Below are positions 18,576 to 27,860 of a stretch of 49,907 bases of DNA, piece after piece (the first letter of the stretch is position 1; every line of letters begins with the position of its first letter). The notes under the pieces were generated by a model that was not told where the DNA came from, did no database searches, and was given only the letters and a program-made list of their open reading frames with translations. Source of the stretch: Fontibacter flavus. GTDB lineage: Bacteria; Bacteroidota; Bacteroidia; Cytophagales; Cyclobacteriaceae. The DNA lies in assembly GCF_042432905.1 (NCBI RefSeq), contig NZ_JBHLWI010000053.1:1-49907 (forward strand), given 5' to 3'. Position numbers and translations under genes: made by a program.

Positions 18576-19133
18576 ATGGATATCAAACCGAAGCAATGGA
18601 TCAATGAACTCGATAAACTGAGCGGGGATATCAGGGATTCTTTTGGCAACCTTGATAAGGAGATACTTTTCTTAAAACCCGATAGCAAATCCTGGAGCAT
18701 CGCAGAAATTCTGGAACACCTGATCACGGTAAACAGCAGTTATTTTCCCATTTTCAAGCAATTGATTGACAATACTTTTGTAGGCGCATTTATAGGTAAA
18801 TTCAGTTTTTTCACAAAACTATTTGGAAATATGATTTATCAGTCTGTTTCCGATGGAGGGAAAAAGAAAATCCGCACATTCCCATTATGGGAACCAAAGA
18901 TTAAAGAGGGTGAAGCGGATATCATAAAGAATTTTTTGGCGCATCAGGAAGATTTAAAAAACTGGATCAAAGAACTAGGACCTTACATTGAAAAAGAGGC
19001 CATCATCCATTCTCCTGCCAATAAACTGATCGTATATTCCCTTCCCCAGGCTTTGGATATAATCATTGCCCATGAAAAACGGCATCTTGAACAGGCAAAA
19101 AATGTTCTTGAAAAAATTAAGCCATCAACTTGA
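18576..19133 (+). CDS. DinB superfamily protein
   Basis: A 185-residue protein with the DinB four-helix-bundle pattern. The metal-binding histidines are visible in SIAEILEHLITVN (His near residue 48) and IIAHEKRHLEQA (H-x3-H near residues 167 and 171). DinB_2 proteins include thiol-dependent transferases such as bacillithiol S-transferases, but many are uncharacterised. There is no signal peptide, so it is cytoplasmic. It is 85 bases downstream of the ceramidase-like gene and could be read through from it. Confidence 0.85.
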   Translation: MDIKPKQWINELDKLSGDIRDSFGNLDKEILFLKPDSKSWSIAEILEHLITVNSSYFPIFKQLIDNTFVGAFIGKFSFFTKLFGNMIYQSVSDGGKKKIRTFPLWEPKIKEGEADIIKNFLAHQEDLKNWIKELGPYIEKEAIIHSPANKLIVYSLPQALDIIIAHEKRHLEQAKNVLEKIKPST

Positions 19134-19251
19134 GAAGAGGCTAAAATGTCTGGTTAATAGCTAATTGAAACTTGGAACTTAGGAGTTTTTTTGTTTATTT
19201 CGGTAAGTAAATTCTTTGATATCTTTTGTTCAATTTTAAAACCAGTTAGTC

Positions 19252-19413
19252 ATGAAAATCAAAATCACCAAAAGAGATGTAGGTTTCTTTTTCCTTGGGA
19301 TTTTTTCCATTTTTCTTCTTGATACCATATTAAATTGGGATCAAACTGTTGAAGCTTTTAAAAAGGGATATAATGATGGGGCGAAAATGGAAAAATATAT
19401 CGAGAAGCAATAG
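19252..19413 (+). CDS. Small single-pass membrane protein (53 aa)
   Basis: A short reading frame of 53 codons plus TAG. It starts with the basic segment MKIKITKRDV, continues with a hydrophobic helix (GFFFLGIFSIFLLDTIL) and ends with a charged tail containing WDQTVEAFKKGYNDG and KMEKYIEKQ. The arrangement (basic N-terminus, one transmembrane helix, amphipathic C-terminal tail) and Bacteroidota-like codon use support a real gene. The pattern of an aromatic/Lys-rich tail with KKGYNDG resembles small uncharacterised membrane proteins seen in this phylum. The function is unknown. Confidence 0.6.
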   Translation: MKIKITKRDVGFFFLGIFSIFLLDTILNWDQTVEAFKKGYNDGAKMEKYIEKQ

Positions 19414-19548
19414 GGTGTTTAATCAGATTGCTATATTAAACCCTGTTCAAATGATGTATTATATTCTCAAAACCCTGCAAAATGATCAGGCTTTTATACT
19501 AATTGAGACGTTAAGAGTATATTCCATCATTAAAACCAAAGATCAGCT

Positions 19549-21327
19549 ATGACTTTCTATTCGAAAAGGGACCTGCAATTTCAGTTATTTGAAAATCTCA
19601 GGGTCATGGAACTTACCCGGCATGCCTATTTCCATGACCATACCAAGGAAATCTTTCACTTGGTATTGGAAGCGGCTGAGCAAATAGCTGAAAACTACCT
19701 CAGACCCTTATTGACAGAAATGGATAGGAATGAGCCAAAATTGGTCAATGGAAAGATCAAGGTGCATGAGGGAATGAAAGCCATCATCCGTCAATTTGGA
19801 GAAAATGGCTGGATCAACGCCACCTTTCCTTATGATCAAGGAGGACAGCAACTCCCCAATACCCTGCATATGGCCGCAGGATTCATCTTTCAGGCAGCTA
19901 ATTATTCCGCTTCGGTCTATCCTTTTTTGACCACCGGTGCGGCCAACCTGATCCTTACTTTTGGTAGTCAGGAATTGATCGAAAAATTTACTCCAAACAT
20001 GTATAGCGGAAAATGGCAGGGAACCATGGCCTTGACAGAACCGGATGCAGGATCCTCTTTATCTGATATCAGCACCACCGCCTATCCAACAGAAAAAGAA
20101 GGTGTCTATAAGATACAGGGCCAAAAAATATACATTTCCTGTGGTGACCATGATGCCTGCGAAAATGTCATCCACCTCATGTTGGCAAGAATCAAAGATG
20201 CTCCTGCAGGTGTCAAAGGCATTTCACTCTTTGTAGTCCCCCAAAAAAAAGTGCCTTTCGGTGAGTCCAATGATGTTTTGACAGAGGGTATTTACCATAA
20301 AATGGGATACAAAGGTGCGCCTATTGCACATTTGATGATCGGATCCAATGATGGTTGTGAAGGATTTTTGGTGGGTGAGCCACACAAAGGACTTTCCTAT
20401 ATGTTCCAAATGATGAATGAAGCGCGCGTAGGTGTTGGGATGAATGCAGCTGCCATTGGAACTGCCGCTTACTACTCTTCTCTATCTTATGCCAAAGAAA
20501 GACCACAGGGAAGAAAAATAGGAGAAAAAGACCCCTCAAAACCCCAGATTCCCATCATCCAGCATGCGGATGTGAAGCGCTTGTTGCTTTTCCAAAAATC
20601 AATTATTGAAGGATCCCTTTCCCTGCTTCTTTACTGCAGCAAATTAGGTGATATCGCCCATGCCGCAGAAGGACTGGAAAAAGAAGAAGCCTCGCTCCTA
20701 CTCGATTTCCTGACCCCTATAGCCAAGTCTTACCCTTCAGAAATGTGTTGCCTGACAACTTCTGCAGCGGTACAGGTGCTGGGCGGTGCCGGTTACACGA
20801 CCGATTTCCCAGTGGAGCAGTACTACAGAGAGGCAAGGATTCACCCCATTCATGAAGGAACGACCGGAATCCATGGGCTGGATTTGTTGGGCAGAAAAGT
20901 ACCGATAAAAGAAGGCAAGGCACTTCAATTGTATGGAAGGGAAATAGCGACCACGATCTTTCATGCCAAGGAATTAAGCGGGCTATCAGGTTTCGCAGAG
21001 AAGCTTGAAAAATATATGGGCAAAGCCCAACAAACTACCCTGCACCTGCTGTCAAAGGCAGCTGATAAGACAGATGCATTTTTGGCCGATGCCACATTGT
21101 ATTTGGAGTATATCGGTATTTTGACTATTGCATGGCAATGGCTGAAACAGGGAATGACTGCACAGGAACAACTGGAAAAAGGCTCTTCAGAACAGGAATT
21201 TTACCAAGGAAAAATCATGTGCCTTAGGTATTTCTTCGAGTACGAACTTGTAAAAATGGATGCTTTAGGGAAGCGTTTACTTTCCACTGATATGCCTACT
21301 TTGGAAATGCAGGAAGATTGGTTTTAA
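19549..21327 (+). CDS. Acyl-CoA dehydrogenase, DmdC-like long form
   Basis: The 592-residue flavoenzyme is longer than a typical acyl-CoA dehydrogenase (about 380) because it has an extra C-terminal helical domain (about 460-592). FAD/substrate motifs are MALTEPDAGSS (about 163-173), the flavin-contact segment KIYISCGDHD and the helix ARVGVGMNAAAIGTA. The catalytic segment is IHEGTTGIHGLDLLGRK, whose Glu is the expected base. The layout matches the DmdC (3-methylmercaptopropionyl-CoA dehydrogenase) subfamily, which in many bacteria acts on other short- or medium-chain acyl-CoAs. No DMSP genes are nearby, so the substrate is not assigned. Confidence 0.9.
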   Translation: MTFYSKRDLQFQLFENLRVMELTRHAYFHDHTKEIFHLVLEAAEQIAENYLRPLLTEMDRNEPKLVNGKIKVHEGMKAIIRQFGENGWINATFPYDQGGQQLPNTLHMAAGFIFQAANYSASVYPFLTTGAANLILTFGSQELIEKFTPNMYSGKWQGTMALTEPDAGSSLSDISTTAYPTEKEGVYKIQGQKIYISCGDHDACENVIHLMLARIKDAPAGVKGISLFVVPQKKVPFGESNDVLTEGIYHKMGYKGAPIAHLMIGSNDGCEGFLVGEPHKGLSYMFQMMNEARVGVGMNAAAIGTAAYYSSLSYAKERPQGRKIGEKDPSKPQIPIIQHADVKRLLLFQKSIIEGSLSLLLYCSKLGDIAHAAEGLEKEEASLLLDFLTPIAKSYPSEMCCLTTSAAVQVLGGAGYTTDFPVEQYYREARIHPIHEGTTGIHGLDLLGRKVPIKEGKALQLYGREIATTIFHAKELSGLSGFAEKLEKYMGKAQQTTLHLLSKAADKTDAFLADATLYLEYIGILTIAWQWLKQGMTAQEQLEKGSSEQEFYQGKIMCLRYFFEYELVKMDALGKRLLSTDMPTLEMQEDWF

Positions 21328-21418
21328 ATACACTTGAAAAAACAGGTTTAAATACCTTTTGAAAAATTTTAAGCAATTAAGATTTGTCATATTTATCTTA
21401 CAATGACCATTCCTAAAA

Positions 21419-22606
21419 TCAATACCACTTCTCTTTTCGGTACATTTTTTTCTTGGCCACCCTCTCCCGGTTGGACATTATCAAAAAGTCCCCTTCCTGC
21501 AGCCTGACCCTGTATCCCAATAAATGGAAAAAGGGTTTGGCCTGAAATATGGCTGTTTTAAGGTTGACTTTTAGGACCATTTTATCCTTCTCATCCCAAC
21601 TCACTCCGGGAAGAAAAGTCAGCAGGCTATCGATTTTCAATTTTCTCAAAAAAGCTGAAAGCTTCAGGGCAAAGTAAGGAATCCTGTGGATGATAAAGAA
21701 TCCATCACTCCCCTGACTTTGGTATAAAGGCATAAAAATGCGCCCGCTGTAGGGTGATTTAACTATTTGATCATTGTGGATGGCCAGGTCCATTCCTTTA
21801 CGGATTACCTGGAAACTCTCAAAACCCACATGCATTTTGAATCTGTCCCATTGACCGATCTTATGGAGATAAACGATTTCAAAAACCTTATGCAATGCTC
21901 CTGAACTTTGGTTCAGTTCATCATAATTCTGAACAAGGTTCGGAAAGTTTCTCTTTTTAATACTGCCGGTGAAATTCAATGTCAGATAAATAAAAGCCTC
22001 GGTATGACTTACTGACCTTTCATCCTGATGCTGTCCGGCTTCAAAACCAATAGCTACATACCCCTTTTGATTGATGTAGCTGAGCATAGGCCCATCCAGG
22101 TATTCCTCTATTCCAAGAACGATGGGAACAGGAAATTGCATGGCAAACTTCCTATTGATCAGGGCATCATTAATGGTAATAAATGGATAGGATTTGCTGG
22201 AAGTAGTGTGGAAATCGATGAAATAAACAGGCCCATTACAATCTTTCAGGATTTGTTGAATGAGGTTCAATAAATCCTGCATTTCCTTTTCTTCATCGAG
22301 CAATGTGGGCTTTCTCTCCAATTGCCCAATCCTTTCTTTCGTCCATATCCGGTTCAGGTCTTCATCTACATACCTTTTATTTTTTTGGAGAGCTTTCAGA
22401 TTTCCAATGATCCCGTACACTGTACCGGAGAGTTGATTACTTTCCAACATTGGCAAGGTCTTTTCTAACGCGGTAATTCCAGCATTTTCATTTCCATGTA
22501 TTCCTGCAAAAAACAATACAGTGGAACCATTTTGCTTTCCCTTGACTTTTGCGATAACCCTGTTTCTCAAAACTTCACCATTAAAATCTGAAGCAATATC
22601 GATCAT
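21419..22606 (-). CDS. Succinylglutamate desuccinylase/aspartoacylase family deacylase
   Basis: A 395-residue zinc carboxypeptidase-like (M14 clan) amide hydrolase. The zinc ligands are His37 and Glu40 in AGIHGNENAG and His133 in FIDFHTTSS; the family DLNR motif is at about 83-86. An added C-terminal part (about 290-395) is beta-rich and contains a segment resembling the lipoyl/biotinyl-like AstE domain (YSGRIFMPLYQSQGSDG). Such enzymes remove acyl groups from amino acids or N-acetyl compounds. It follows the GCS2-CBS gene after only five bases, so the two proteins are made from one transcript and probably act on related amide-bonded compounds. Confidence 0.87.
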   Translation of the reverse strand: MIDIASDFNGEVLRNRVIAKVKGKQNGSTVLFFAGIHGNENAGITALEKTLPMLESNQLSGTVYGIIGNLKALQKNKRYVDEDLNRIWTKERIGQLERKPTLLDEEKEMQDLLNLIQQILKDCNGPVYFIDFHTTSSKSYPFITINDALINRKFAMQFPVPIVLGIEEYLDGPMLSYINQKGYVAIGFEAGQHQDERSVSHTEAFIYLTLNFTGSIKKRNFPNLVQNYDELNQSSGALHKVFEIVYLHKIGQWDRFKMHVGFESFQVIRKGMDLAIHNDQIVKSPYSGRIFMPLYQSQGSDGFFIIHRIPYFALKLSAFLRKLKIDSLLTFLPGVSWDEKDKMVLKVNLKTAIFQAKPFFHLLGYRVRLQEGDFLIMSNRERVAKKKMYRKEKWY

Positions 22607-22611
22607 GACTT

Positions 22612-24462
22612 TTAAATATCTTTTGTCGTGACAATCCCCACCAACTTATTTCCCTTAACCACTGGCAAAGAACTGATCTGATGTTCTGCCATTAATTGTC
22701 TCGCTTCATCCACTGTTTTATCCTGGGTAATTGTGATCAGTTCCATCTTCATAATTCTCCCCACACATATTTGGACCTCGTCCGGAATTTTGAAAAACCT
22801 TTCTACATCTGACCAAGATAATAAGCCAACGAGCTCCTTATCACCTCTGATAACCGGTATGTGGTGGATATTTTTCCATTGCATCATCTGAACTACAAGT
22901 TCTACGGAGTCATTTTCTTCCACAGAAAAAATGTCTGTATTCATCACATGCATCACCCGCTTTGTGATACCGAAGGTGGTCATCGCATCGGGTTCAAGTA
23001 AGTCCCACTCTCCTACAGGTTTTCCTTTCTCCTGATTGAGGAATAAATGGGCTGTTAACACCTGATGGGCTTCATTTTTCTTCTTGCTCTTCAAAAGATT
23101 ACGATAACTTCCTATTATCCAATCAGCTCCTGTCTTGCCTTTCATTCTATTTTCAATAATCGATATATACCGGTCTATTTCCTCCGCTGGAATATTCAAC
23201 CTATTCAGGCCGATTCTTGCCATAGGGATAAGGATACCCAAGATCAACTCTTGACTTGATATCAGCTTATTATCCCAAACAAACTGGGTAGCCAGGCCAT
23301 ATCGGGCAGCTTTGAAAAAATTTGCTTTGATATCTTTAAAGTCCATTTTTTGATGGATATCATGATACTCTTCCTTTCTTCCCTTCATCAATCCAACCCA
23401 AAAAGCCATATTGGCAATTTGGTCAATTACCGTTGGCCCGGCGGGGACATATCGGTTTTCAATCCTCAAATGTGGTTTTCCACTACCTACCCCATAGCAT
23501 GCACGATTCCATCTGTAAACTGTACCGTTATGTAGACATAAAGCTCTTAATTTTGGAATAACACCATCCTTTAACATCGCAACACTATCCTGATCAAAAT
23601 CAGAAGTCAGTAAACTCCTAAACCTTGACACATTGTCTTTAAAAATTTCTGAAATACTGCCTGTTTGCCAATGATCTTCAAAGCCAACTCTCGGTTGACT
23701 TTCATTCAATAAATAGGAATTGGTTCGTATGTCCACACTTTGTGTGAAAAGGGCTATCCTGGTTTCACTCCACAACTCCTTTCCAAAAAGCAAAGGAGAA
23801 TTACAACATACCGCTAAGACTGGACCAGATATCGCCTGAGCCCAATTGAACATATCCATAAATTCATCAGGATCAACCTGCAGATGCATTTGCCAGCTGG
23901 TATTACAGCTTTCCAACATTACCGAATCATGGAGTAGGTTAAGTTCATCCACACCTTTGATATGAAAACTGAAATCCTGTCCCCTGTATTCTTTTGCAGC
24001 CTCATTTAAGACATAATACCTTGGAACATTTGTCATATTTTCCATGGTAATATGGGCATGGTTTAAGGTGGGCAAAATACCGGTTATAATGATTTTTGAG
24101 CTATTCTCTTGCGCCACTTGCTGGGCTTTTTGAAGAAGACCGTTCAATTGGGTCTGCATTTGGGAAAAACAATCCCCTTTCAATTCCAAAGGATCAAGAT
24201 TGATTTCCAGGTTAAAATTGCCAATTTCTGTAGTGAAATGAGGGTCATTGATTTTATTTAAAAGTTCAAGCGCATTGTTATTAGGTAAAAAATCATCTTT
24301 TACAATAAAGAATTCCTGCTCTGCTCCTATCCTTGTTGGTGATCTTTCAATCAAGTTCTCGGATACCATTATATCCAAAGCCTCGAGATCCCTGTTTAAA
24401 TGATGGAAATAATTAGCCCTTTCCTTTTTTCCTGAAAGTTTTTTGACTTGAATACACCCCAT
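22612..24462 (-). CDS. GCS2-type carboxylate-amine ligase fused to a CBS pair
   Basis: The 616-residue protein has a glutamate-cysteine ligase type 2 (YbdK-like) domain at about 30-480, with the metal/ATP motif IGAEQEF (Glu48 and Glu50) and conserved RIENRYVPAGPT. This domain should form an ATP-dependent amide bond between a carboxylate and an amine. Two CBS domains follow (about 495-555 and 562-616), a tandem pair that usually senses adenine nucleotides. The chain stops exactly at the end of the second CBS motif (VGIVTTKDI). The fusion suggests direct control of the ligase by ATP/AMP status. It is co-transcribed with the deacylase downstream. Confidence 0.87.
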   Translation of the reverse strand: MGCIQVKKLSGKKERANYFHHLNRDLEALDIMVSENLIERSPTRIGAEQEFFIVKDDFLPNNNALELLNKINDPHFTTEIGNFNLEINLDPLELKGDCFSQMQTQLNGLLQKAQQVAQENSSKIIITGILPTLNHAHITMENMTNVPRYYVLNEAAKEYRGQDFSFHIKGVDELNLLHDSVMLESCNTSWQMHLQVDPDEFMDMFNWAQAISGPVLAVCCNSPLLFGKELWSETRIALFTQSVDIRTNSYLLNESQPRVGFEDHWQTGSISEIFKDNVSRFRSLLTSDFDQDSVAMLKDGVIPKLRALCLHNGTVYRWNRACYGVGSGKPHLRIENRYVPAGPTVIDQIANMAFWVGLMKGRKEEYHDIHQKMDFKDIKANFFKAARYGLATQFVWDNKLISSQELILGILIPMARIGLNRLNIPAEEIDRYISIIENRMKGKTGADWIIGSYRNLLKSKKKNEAHQVLTAHLFLNQEKGKPVGEWDLLEPDAMTTFGITKRVMHVMNTDIFSVEENDSVELVVQMMQWKNIHHIPVIRGDKELVGLLSWSDVERFFKIPDEVQICVGRIMKMELITITQDKTVDEARQLMAEHQISSLPVVKGNKLVGIVTTKDI

Positions 24463-24612
24463 AACAATCCTTTTAAAAGTTTTGATATGGGAAAATAGTG
24501 ATAATCAATCCATTAAAATATGACGGGTGTCATCAATCAATCTAATTATTACCGGTTTAAAAACTCTGGTTCTGAATTAGTCATAGACTTCCAACATCAG
24601 AACAGTTTCATT

Positions 24613-24643
24613 CTTAATTCCTAATTTCTAATTCTAAATTCAT
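24613..24643. repeat. AT-rich degenerate TAATTC repeat
   Basis: Between the GCS2-CBS gene and the end of the ABC exporter gene there are about five imperfect 7-base units of the form TTCTAAT/TTCCTAAT in a row. It is a low-complexity stretch between two minus-strand genes; no function is seen. Confidence 0.45.
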
Positions 24644-24653
24644 CACTCTACAT

Positions 24654-26405
24654 TTAAATCCTCGCCTGATACATGTACAACTGATAATACCTGCCCTGTT
24701 TTTCAATCAACTCTTCATGTCTTCCCTGCTCTACAATCTCTCCTTGCTCAATAACCAAAATCTGATCTGCCTGTCTGATGGTGCTCAATCTATGGGCAAT
24801 GACAAAAGTAGTCCTGCCTTTCATCAATTCTTTTAAACTTGCCTGAATCAAAGCTTCACTTTCTGTATCCAAATTGGAAGTCGCTTCATCCAAGATCAAG
24901 ATTCTTGGATCTGCTAAAATAGCACGGGCTATGGCTATACGCTGCCTTTGTCCACCGGATAATTTCACGCCTCTTTCTCCTATCACGGTATCCAGCCCAT
25001 CTTCAAAGCGATCTGTAAATTCCTGAACATGAGCTGCCCTTACTGCTTTCATCAGTCTCTCTTCTGAAGCATCAGGTCTTGGAAAAAGAATGTTTTCTCT
25101 TATGGTACCCTCAAACAAAAAGTCATCTTGTAAGACAACTCCCAATTGTGATCTTAAACTATCCAGGGTAATCTGTTGCATATTCACCCCGTCAACTGTG
25201 ATGATTCCCGAATCAGGATTTAAAAATGAAGCAGCCAATCCAGCAATGGTGGTCTTCCCTGAGCCAGAAGTTCCTACCAAAGCAGTAACTGACCCTTCTG
25301 GGGCGTGAAAACTGATGCCTTTCAAGACTTCTTTTCCTTCTTCATAAGCAAAGGAAACATCCTGAAAAGCTATATTTCCTTTTATATTGGGCAAAGTCAG
25401 GGTTCTTGATTTGACATCACTTTCCAAGGGCATATTCATGATTTCCTCTGTCCTATCCAATCCTGCAAAAGCTTCTGTAAACTGACTTCCAATATTGCTC
25501 ATCTGCACGATTGGTGCAATCATGAAGCCCAAATACAAGGTAAATGCCAGAAAATCCCCAAAGGTCATCTGACTTTCCATGATCATATAACCACCGATCC
25601 CCATAATACCTGCAGAGGCCAAACCTAACAAGAAAGTAGCCGAAGAGGTCACAAAACTTGTTGCCGTCAAGCTTGCTTTGACGTTCAAAAACAACCTATC
25701 AACCCCATTTTCAAAAGTCTTGATCTCCTGTTCTTCCGCATTAAAACCTTTTATTACCCTAATGCCACCAAGCGTCTCTGTCAATCTTCCCGTTACTTCT
25801 GCATTGATCTTGCCCCTTTCCCTGAAAATTGGCCTAATTTTTCCAAATGCCTTCAAAGAGATCAATCCAAAGATGATTACTGGAACAAGGACGTATACTG
25901 TCATCAAGGGACTGATATAAATCAATAAAGCCAATGAAATTACGGCGGTCAAAATTCCACCTACCATTTGGGCAAATCCCGTACCCACCAGATTTCTTAC
26001 ACCTTCCACATCAGTCATGATTCTGGAAACAAGCTCCCCTGTTTTGGTATTGTCAAAATATCGGATGGGTAATTGGATAATATGTCTTTGCACCTTAACC
26101 CTGAGTTTGGCGATCAAATGCTGGGCTTCCACACTTAGTATCTGTGTCAGGGCATAGGATGTAGTGGATTGAATGGCTATAGCGCCTATTACAATGATGA
26201 CCAGCCATTTGAGCATATTGATATCATTCGAAGGTATGACATCATCGATAAGGTATTTACTTGCTCCAGGTAGTACCAAACCTGACAATCTGGAAATGAT
26301 GATCAAAAAGAGGCCTAAAAATAAATGCCTTCTTCTTGGCCAAATAATGGTTTTGAAAACATGGGACATGGTTACCCTGTTTTCAGGATTCTTAGTTTTT
26401 GACAT
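24654..26405 (-). CDS. MsbA-like ABC exporter (TMD-NBD half transporter)
   Basis: A 583-residue half transporter with six transmembrane helices (about 25-310) followed by an ATPase domain. Motifs are Walker A GTSGSGKTT (378-386), signature LSGGQRQR (482-489), Walker B ILILDEAT (about 502-509) and an H-loop VIAHRLST. It functions as a homodimer in the inner membrane and exports lipids, drugs or other hydrophobic compounds; MsbA-type lipid flipping is one possibility. It is divergent from tyrS. No accessory export protein is next to it, so the substrate is unknown. Confidence 0.92.
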   Translation of the reverse strand: MSKTKNPENRVTMSHVFKTIIWPRRRHLFLGLFLIIISRLSGLVLPGASKYLIDDVIPSNDINMLKWLVIIVIGAIAIQSTTSYALTQILSVEAQHLIAKLRVKVQRHIIQLPIRYFDNTKTGELVSRIMTDVEGVRNLVGTGFAQMVGGILTAVISLALLIYISPLMTVYVLVPVIIFGLISLKAFGKIRPIFRERGKINAEVTGRLTETLGGIRVIKGFNAEEQEIKTFENGVDRLFLNVKASLTATSFVTSSATFLLGLASAGIMGIGGYMIMESQMTFGDFLAFTLYLGFMIAPIVQMSNIGSQFTEAFAGLDRTEEIMNMPLESDVKSRTLTLPNIKGNIAFQDVSFAYEEGKEVLKGISFHAPEGSVTALVGTSGSGKTTIAGLAASFLNPDSGIITVDGVNMQQITLDSLRSQLGVVLQDDFLFEGTIRENILFPRPDASEERLMKAVRAAHVQEFTDRFEDGLDTVIGERGVKLSGGQRQRIAIARAILADPRILILDEATSNLDTESEALIQASLKELMKGRTTFVIAHRLSTIRQADQILVIEQGEIVEQGRHEELIEKQGRYYQLYMYQARI

Positions 26406-26525
26406 GGTCTGGGAAAATAATTTTAATAACAGAACATAAGAACAATAAAGTTCGAATTTCCTGATAAATGATTACTTATACCCCGCAAAAGTGAGCAATA
26501 TTTTTAATCTCTTAATGCTAAAACC

Positions 26526-26533
26526 TATATTTG
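26526..26533 (+). promoter_or_regulatory. Bacteroidota -7 promoter element of tyrS
   Basis: TATATTTG matches the TAnnTTTG consensus of the Bacteroidota housekeeping sigma factor exactly. It lies 27 bases before the tyrS ATG, which gives a short leader of roughly 20 bases. Because the in-frame TTG at 26531 falls inside this element, it cannot be the translation start. A convincing -33 TTG is not seen. Confidence 0.65.
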
Positions 26534-26560
26534 CACCTTGCAAAAAATCAAAAGGTATTT

Positions 26561-27853
26561 ATGGAGAATTTTATAGATGAACTGCGCTGGAGAGGAATGC
26601 TTCAGGATATGACACCTGAAATTGAAGAACACCTTAAAAAAGGAATGGCTTCAGCTTATTTAGGTTTCGATCCCACTGCAGATTCATTGCATATAGGTCA
26701 CTTGGTGGGTGTGATGACTTTATTGCACTTCCAAAGAGCAGGACATAAGCCCTATGCTTTAGTAGGTGGTGCTACTGGAATGATTGGTGATCCAAGTTTT
26801 AAATCAGCGGAAAGAAACTTATTGGACAAAGAAACGCTTGATCACAATGTTGAATGCCTGAAAAAGCAATTATCCCGATTTTTGAACTTTAGTCAAGGAT
26901 CTGAAAATAAGGCTGAATTGGTCAATAATTACGATTGGATGTCCACCTTTTCATTCCTGGATTTTATCAGGGATGTGGGTAAATATATCACTGTCAATTA
27001 TATGATGGCCAAGGATTCTGTGAAAAGGAGACTGGAAGAAGGAAATGGATTGTCATTCACAGAATTTACTTATCAATTGATTCAGGGATATGATTTCTAT
27101 CATTTATGGAAAAACCATAATGTATCTATCCAATTGGGCGGTTCTGATCAATGGGGTAATATCGTCACGGGAACTGAACTGATCAGAAAAATGGAAGGTG
27201 GTTCAGCCTATGCCTTGACTGTTCCTTTGATTACCAAGGCGGATGGTTCCAAATTCGGAAAAACCGAAAGCGGTTCTGTTTGGCTAGACCCTGAAAAAAC
27301 TTCACCATATGCTTTCTATCAATTTTGGTTGAATGTTTCCGATCAGGATGCTTCCAAATACATCAGAATATTTACTGTACTGGATCAGAAAACCATTGAG
27401 GGACTGGAAAAAGAACATGCAGAAACCCCCCATTTAAGAATTCTCCAAAAAGAAATTGCCAAACAGGTGACGATTATGGTACATGGAGAACAGGAATATG
27501 AAATGGCAATTAAAGCCTCTGAGATTCTGTTTGGAAAATCTTCTACAGAAGATCTGACTACCTTAAATGAAAGAACATTCCTTCAGGTTTTTGAGGGTGT
27601 TCCCCAGACTGAAATTTCAAAAGAAGAATTTGCTGGAACAGCCAATGTCGTGGAGCTGTTATCCGAAAAATCAAATGGTGTTATTTTTGCCTCTAAAGGT
27701 GAAGCTCGTAAAATGATCCAGGGTGGTGGTGTATCTATCAATAGAGGTAAAATCAATGATCCTAATGAACCTGTGAATTACCCCTTACTCCAAGGTAAAT
27801 ACTTGCTTATACAAAAAGGGAAAAAACAGTATTTCATCATTTCAGTAAAATAA
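26561..27853 (+). CDS. tyrS: Tyrosyl-tRNA synthetase
   Basis: The 430-residue class I aminoacyl-tRNA synthetase charges tRNA-Tyr. The HIGH motif is exact (44-47, in SLHIGHLVG) and the KMSKS equivalent is KFGKT (231-235). The tyrosine-binding segment QLGGSDQWGN is present, and the C-terminus ends in an S4 RNA-binding domain (about 365-430, EARKMIQGGGVSINRGKI). I use the ATG at 26561; the upstream TTG at 26531 overlaps the promoter. It is monocistronic, with its own promoter and a composite terminator. Confidence 0.97.
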   Translation: MENFIDELRWRGMLQDMTPEIEEHLKKGMASAYLGFDPTADSLHIGHLVGVMTLLHFQRAGHKPYALVGGATGMIGDPSFKSAERNLLDKETLDHNVECLKKQLSRFLNFSQGSENKAELVNNYDWMSTFSFLDFIRDVGKYITVNYMMAKDSVKRRLEEGNGLSFTEFTYQLIQGYDFYHLWKNHNVSIQLGGSDQWGNIVTGTELIRKMEGGSAYALTVPLITKADGSKFGKTESGSVWLDPEKTSPYAFYQFWLNVSDQDASKYIRIFTVLDQKTIEGLEKEHAETPHLRILQKEIAKQVTIMVHGEQEYEMAIKASEILFGKSSTEDLTTLNERTFLQVFEGVPQTEISKEEFAGTANVVELLSEKSNGVIFASKGEARKMIQGGGVSINRGKINDPNEPVNYPLLQGKYLLIQKGKKQYFIISVK

Positions 27854-27860
27854 TCAAGCA

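Noticed and set aside
19349..19552. 67-residue frame overlapping the 53-aa micro-protein and the acyl-CoA dehydrogenase start
   Set aside because: It begins with a TTG inside the micro-ORF, has no helix or motif pattern and its sequence looks random; the shorter frame at 19252 fits better.
24520..24533. ATGAC-GGGT-GTCAT palindrome upstream of the GCS2-CBS gene
   Set aside because: A 5-bp inverted repeat is expected by chance in 50 kb; no second copy or promoter overlap supports an operator.
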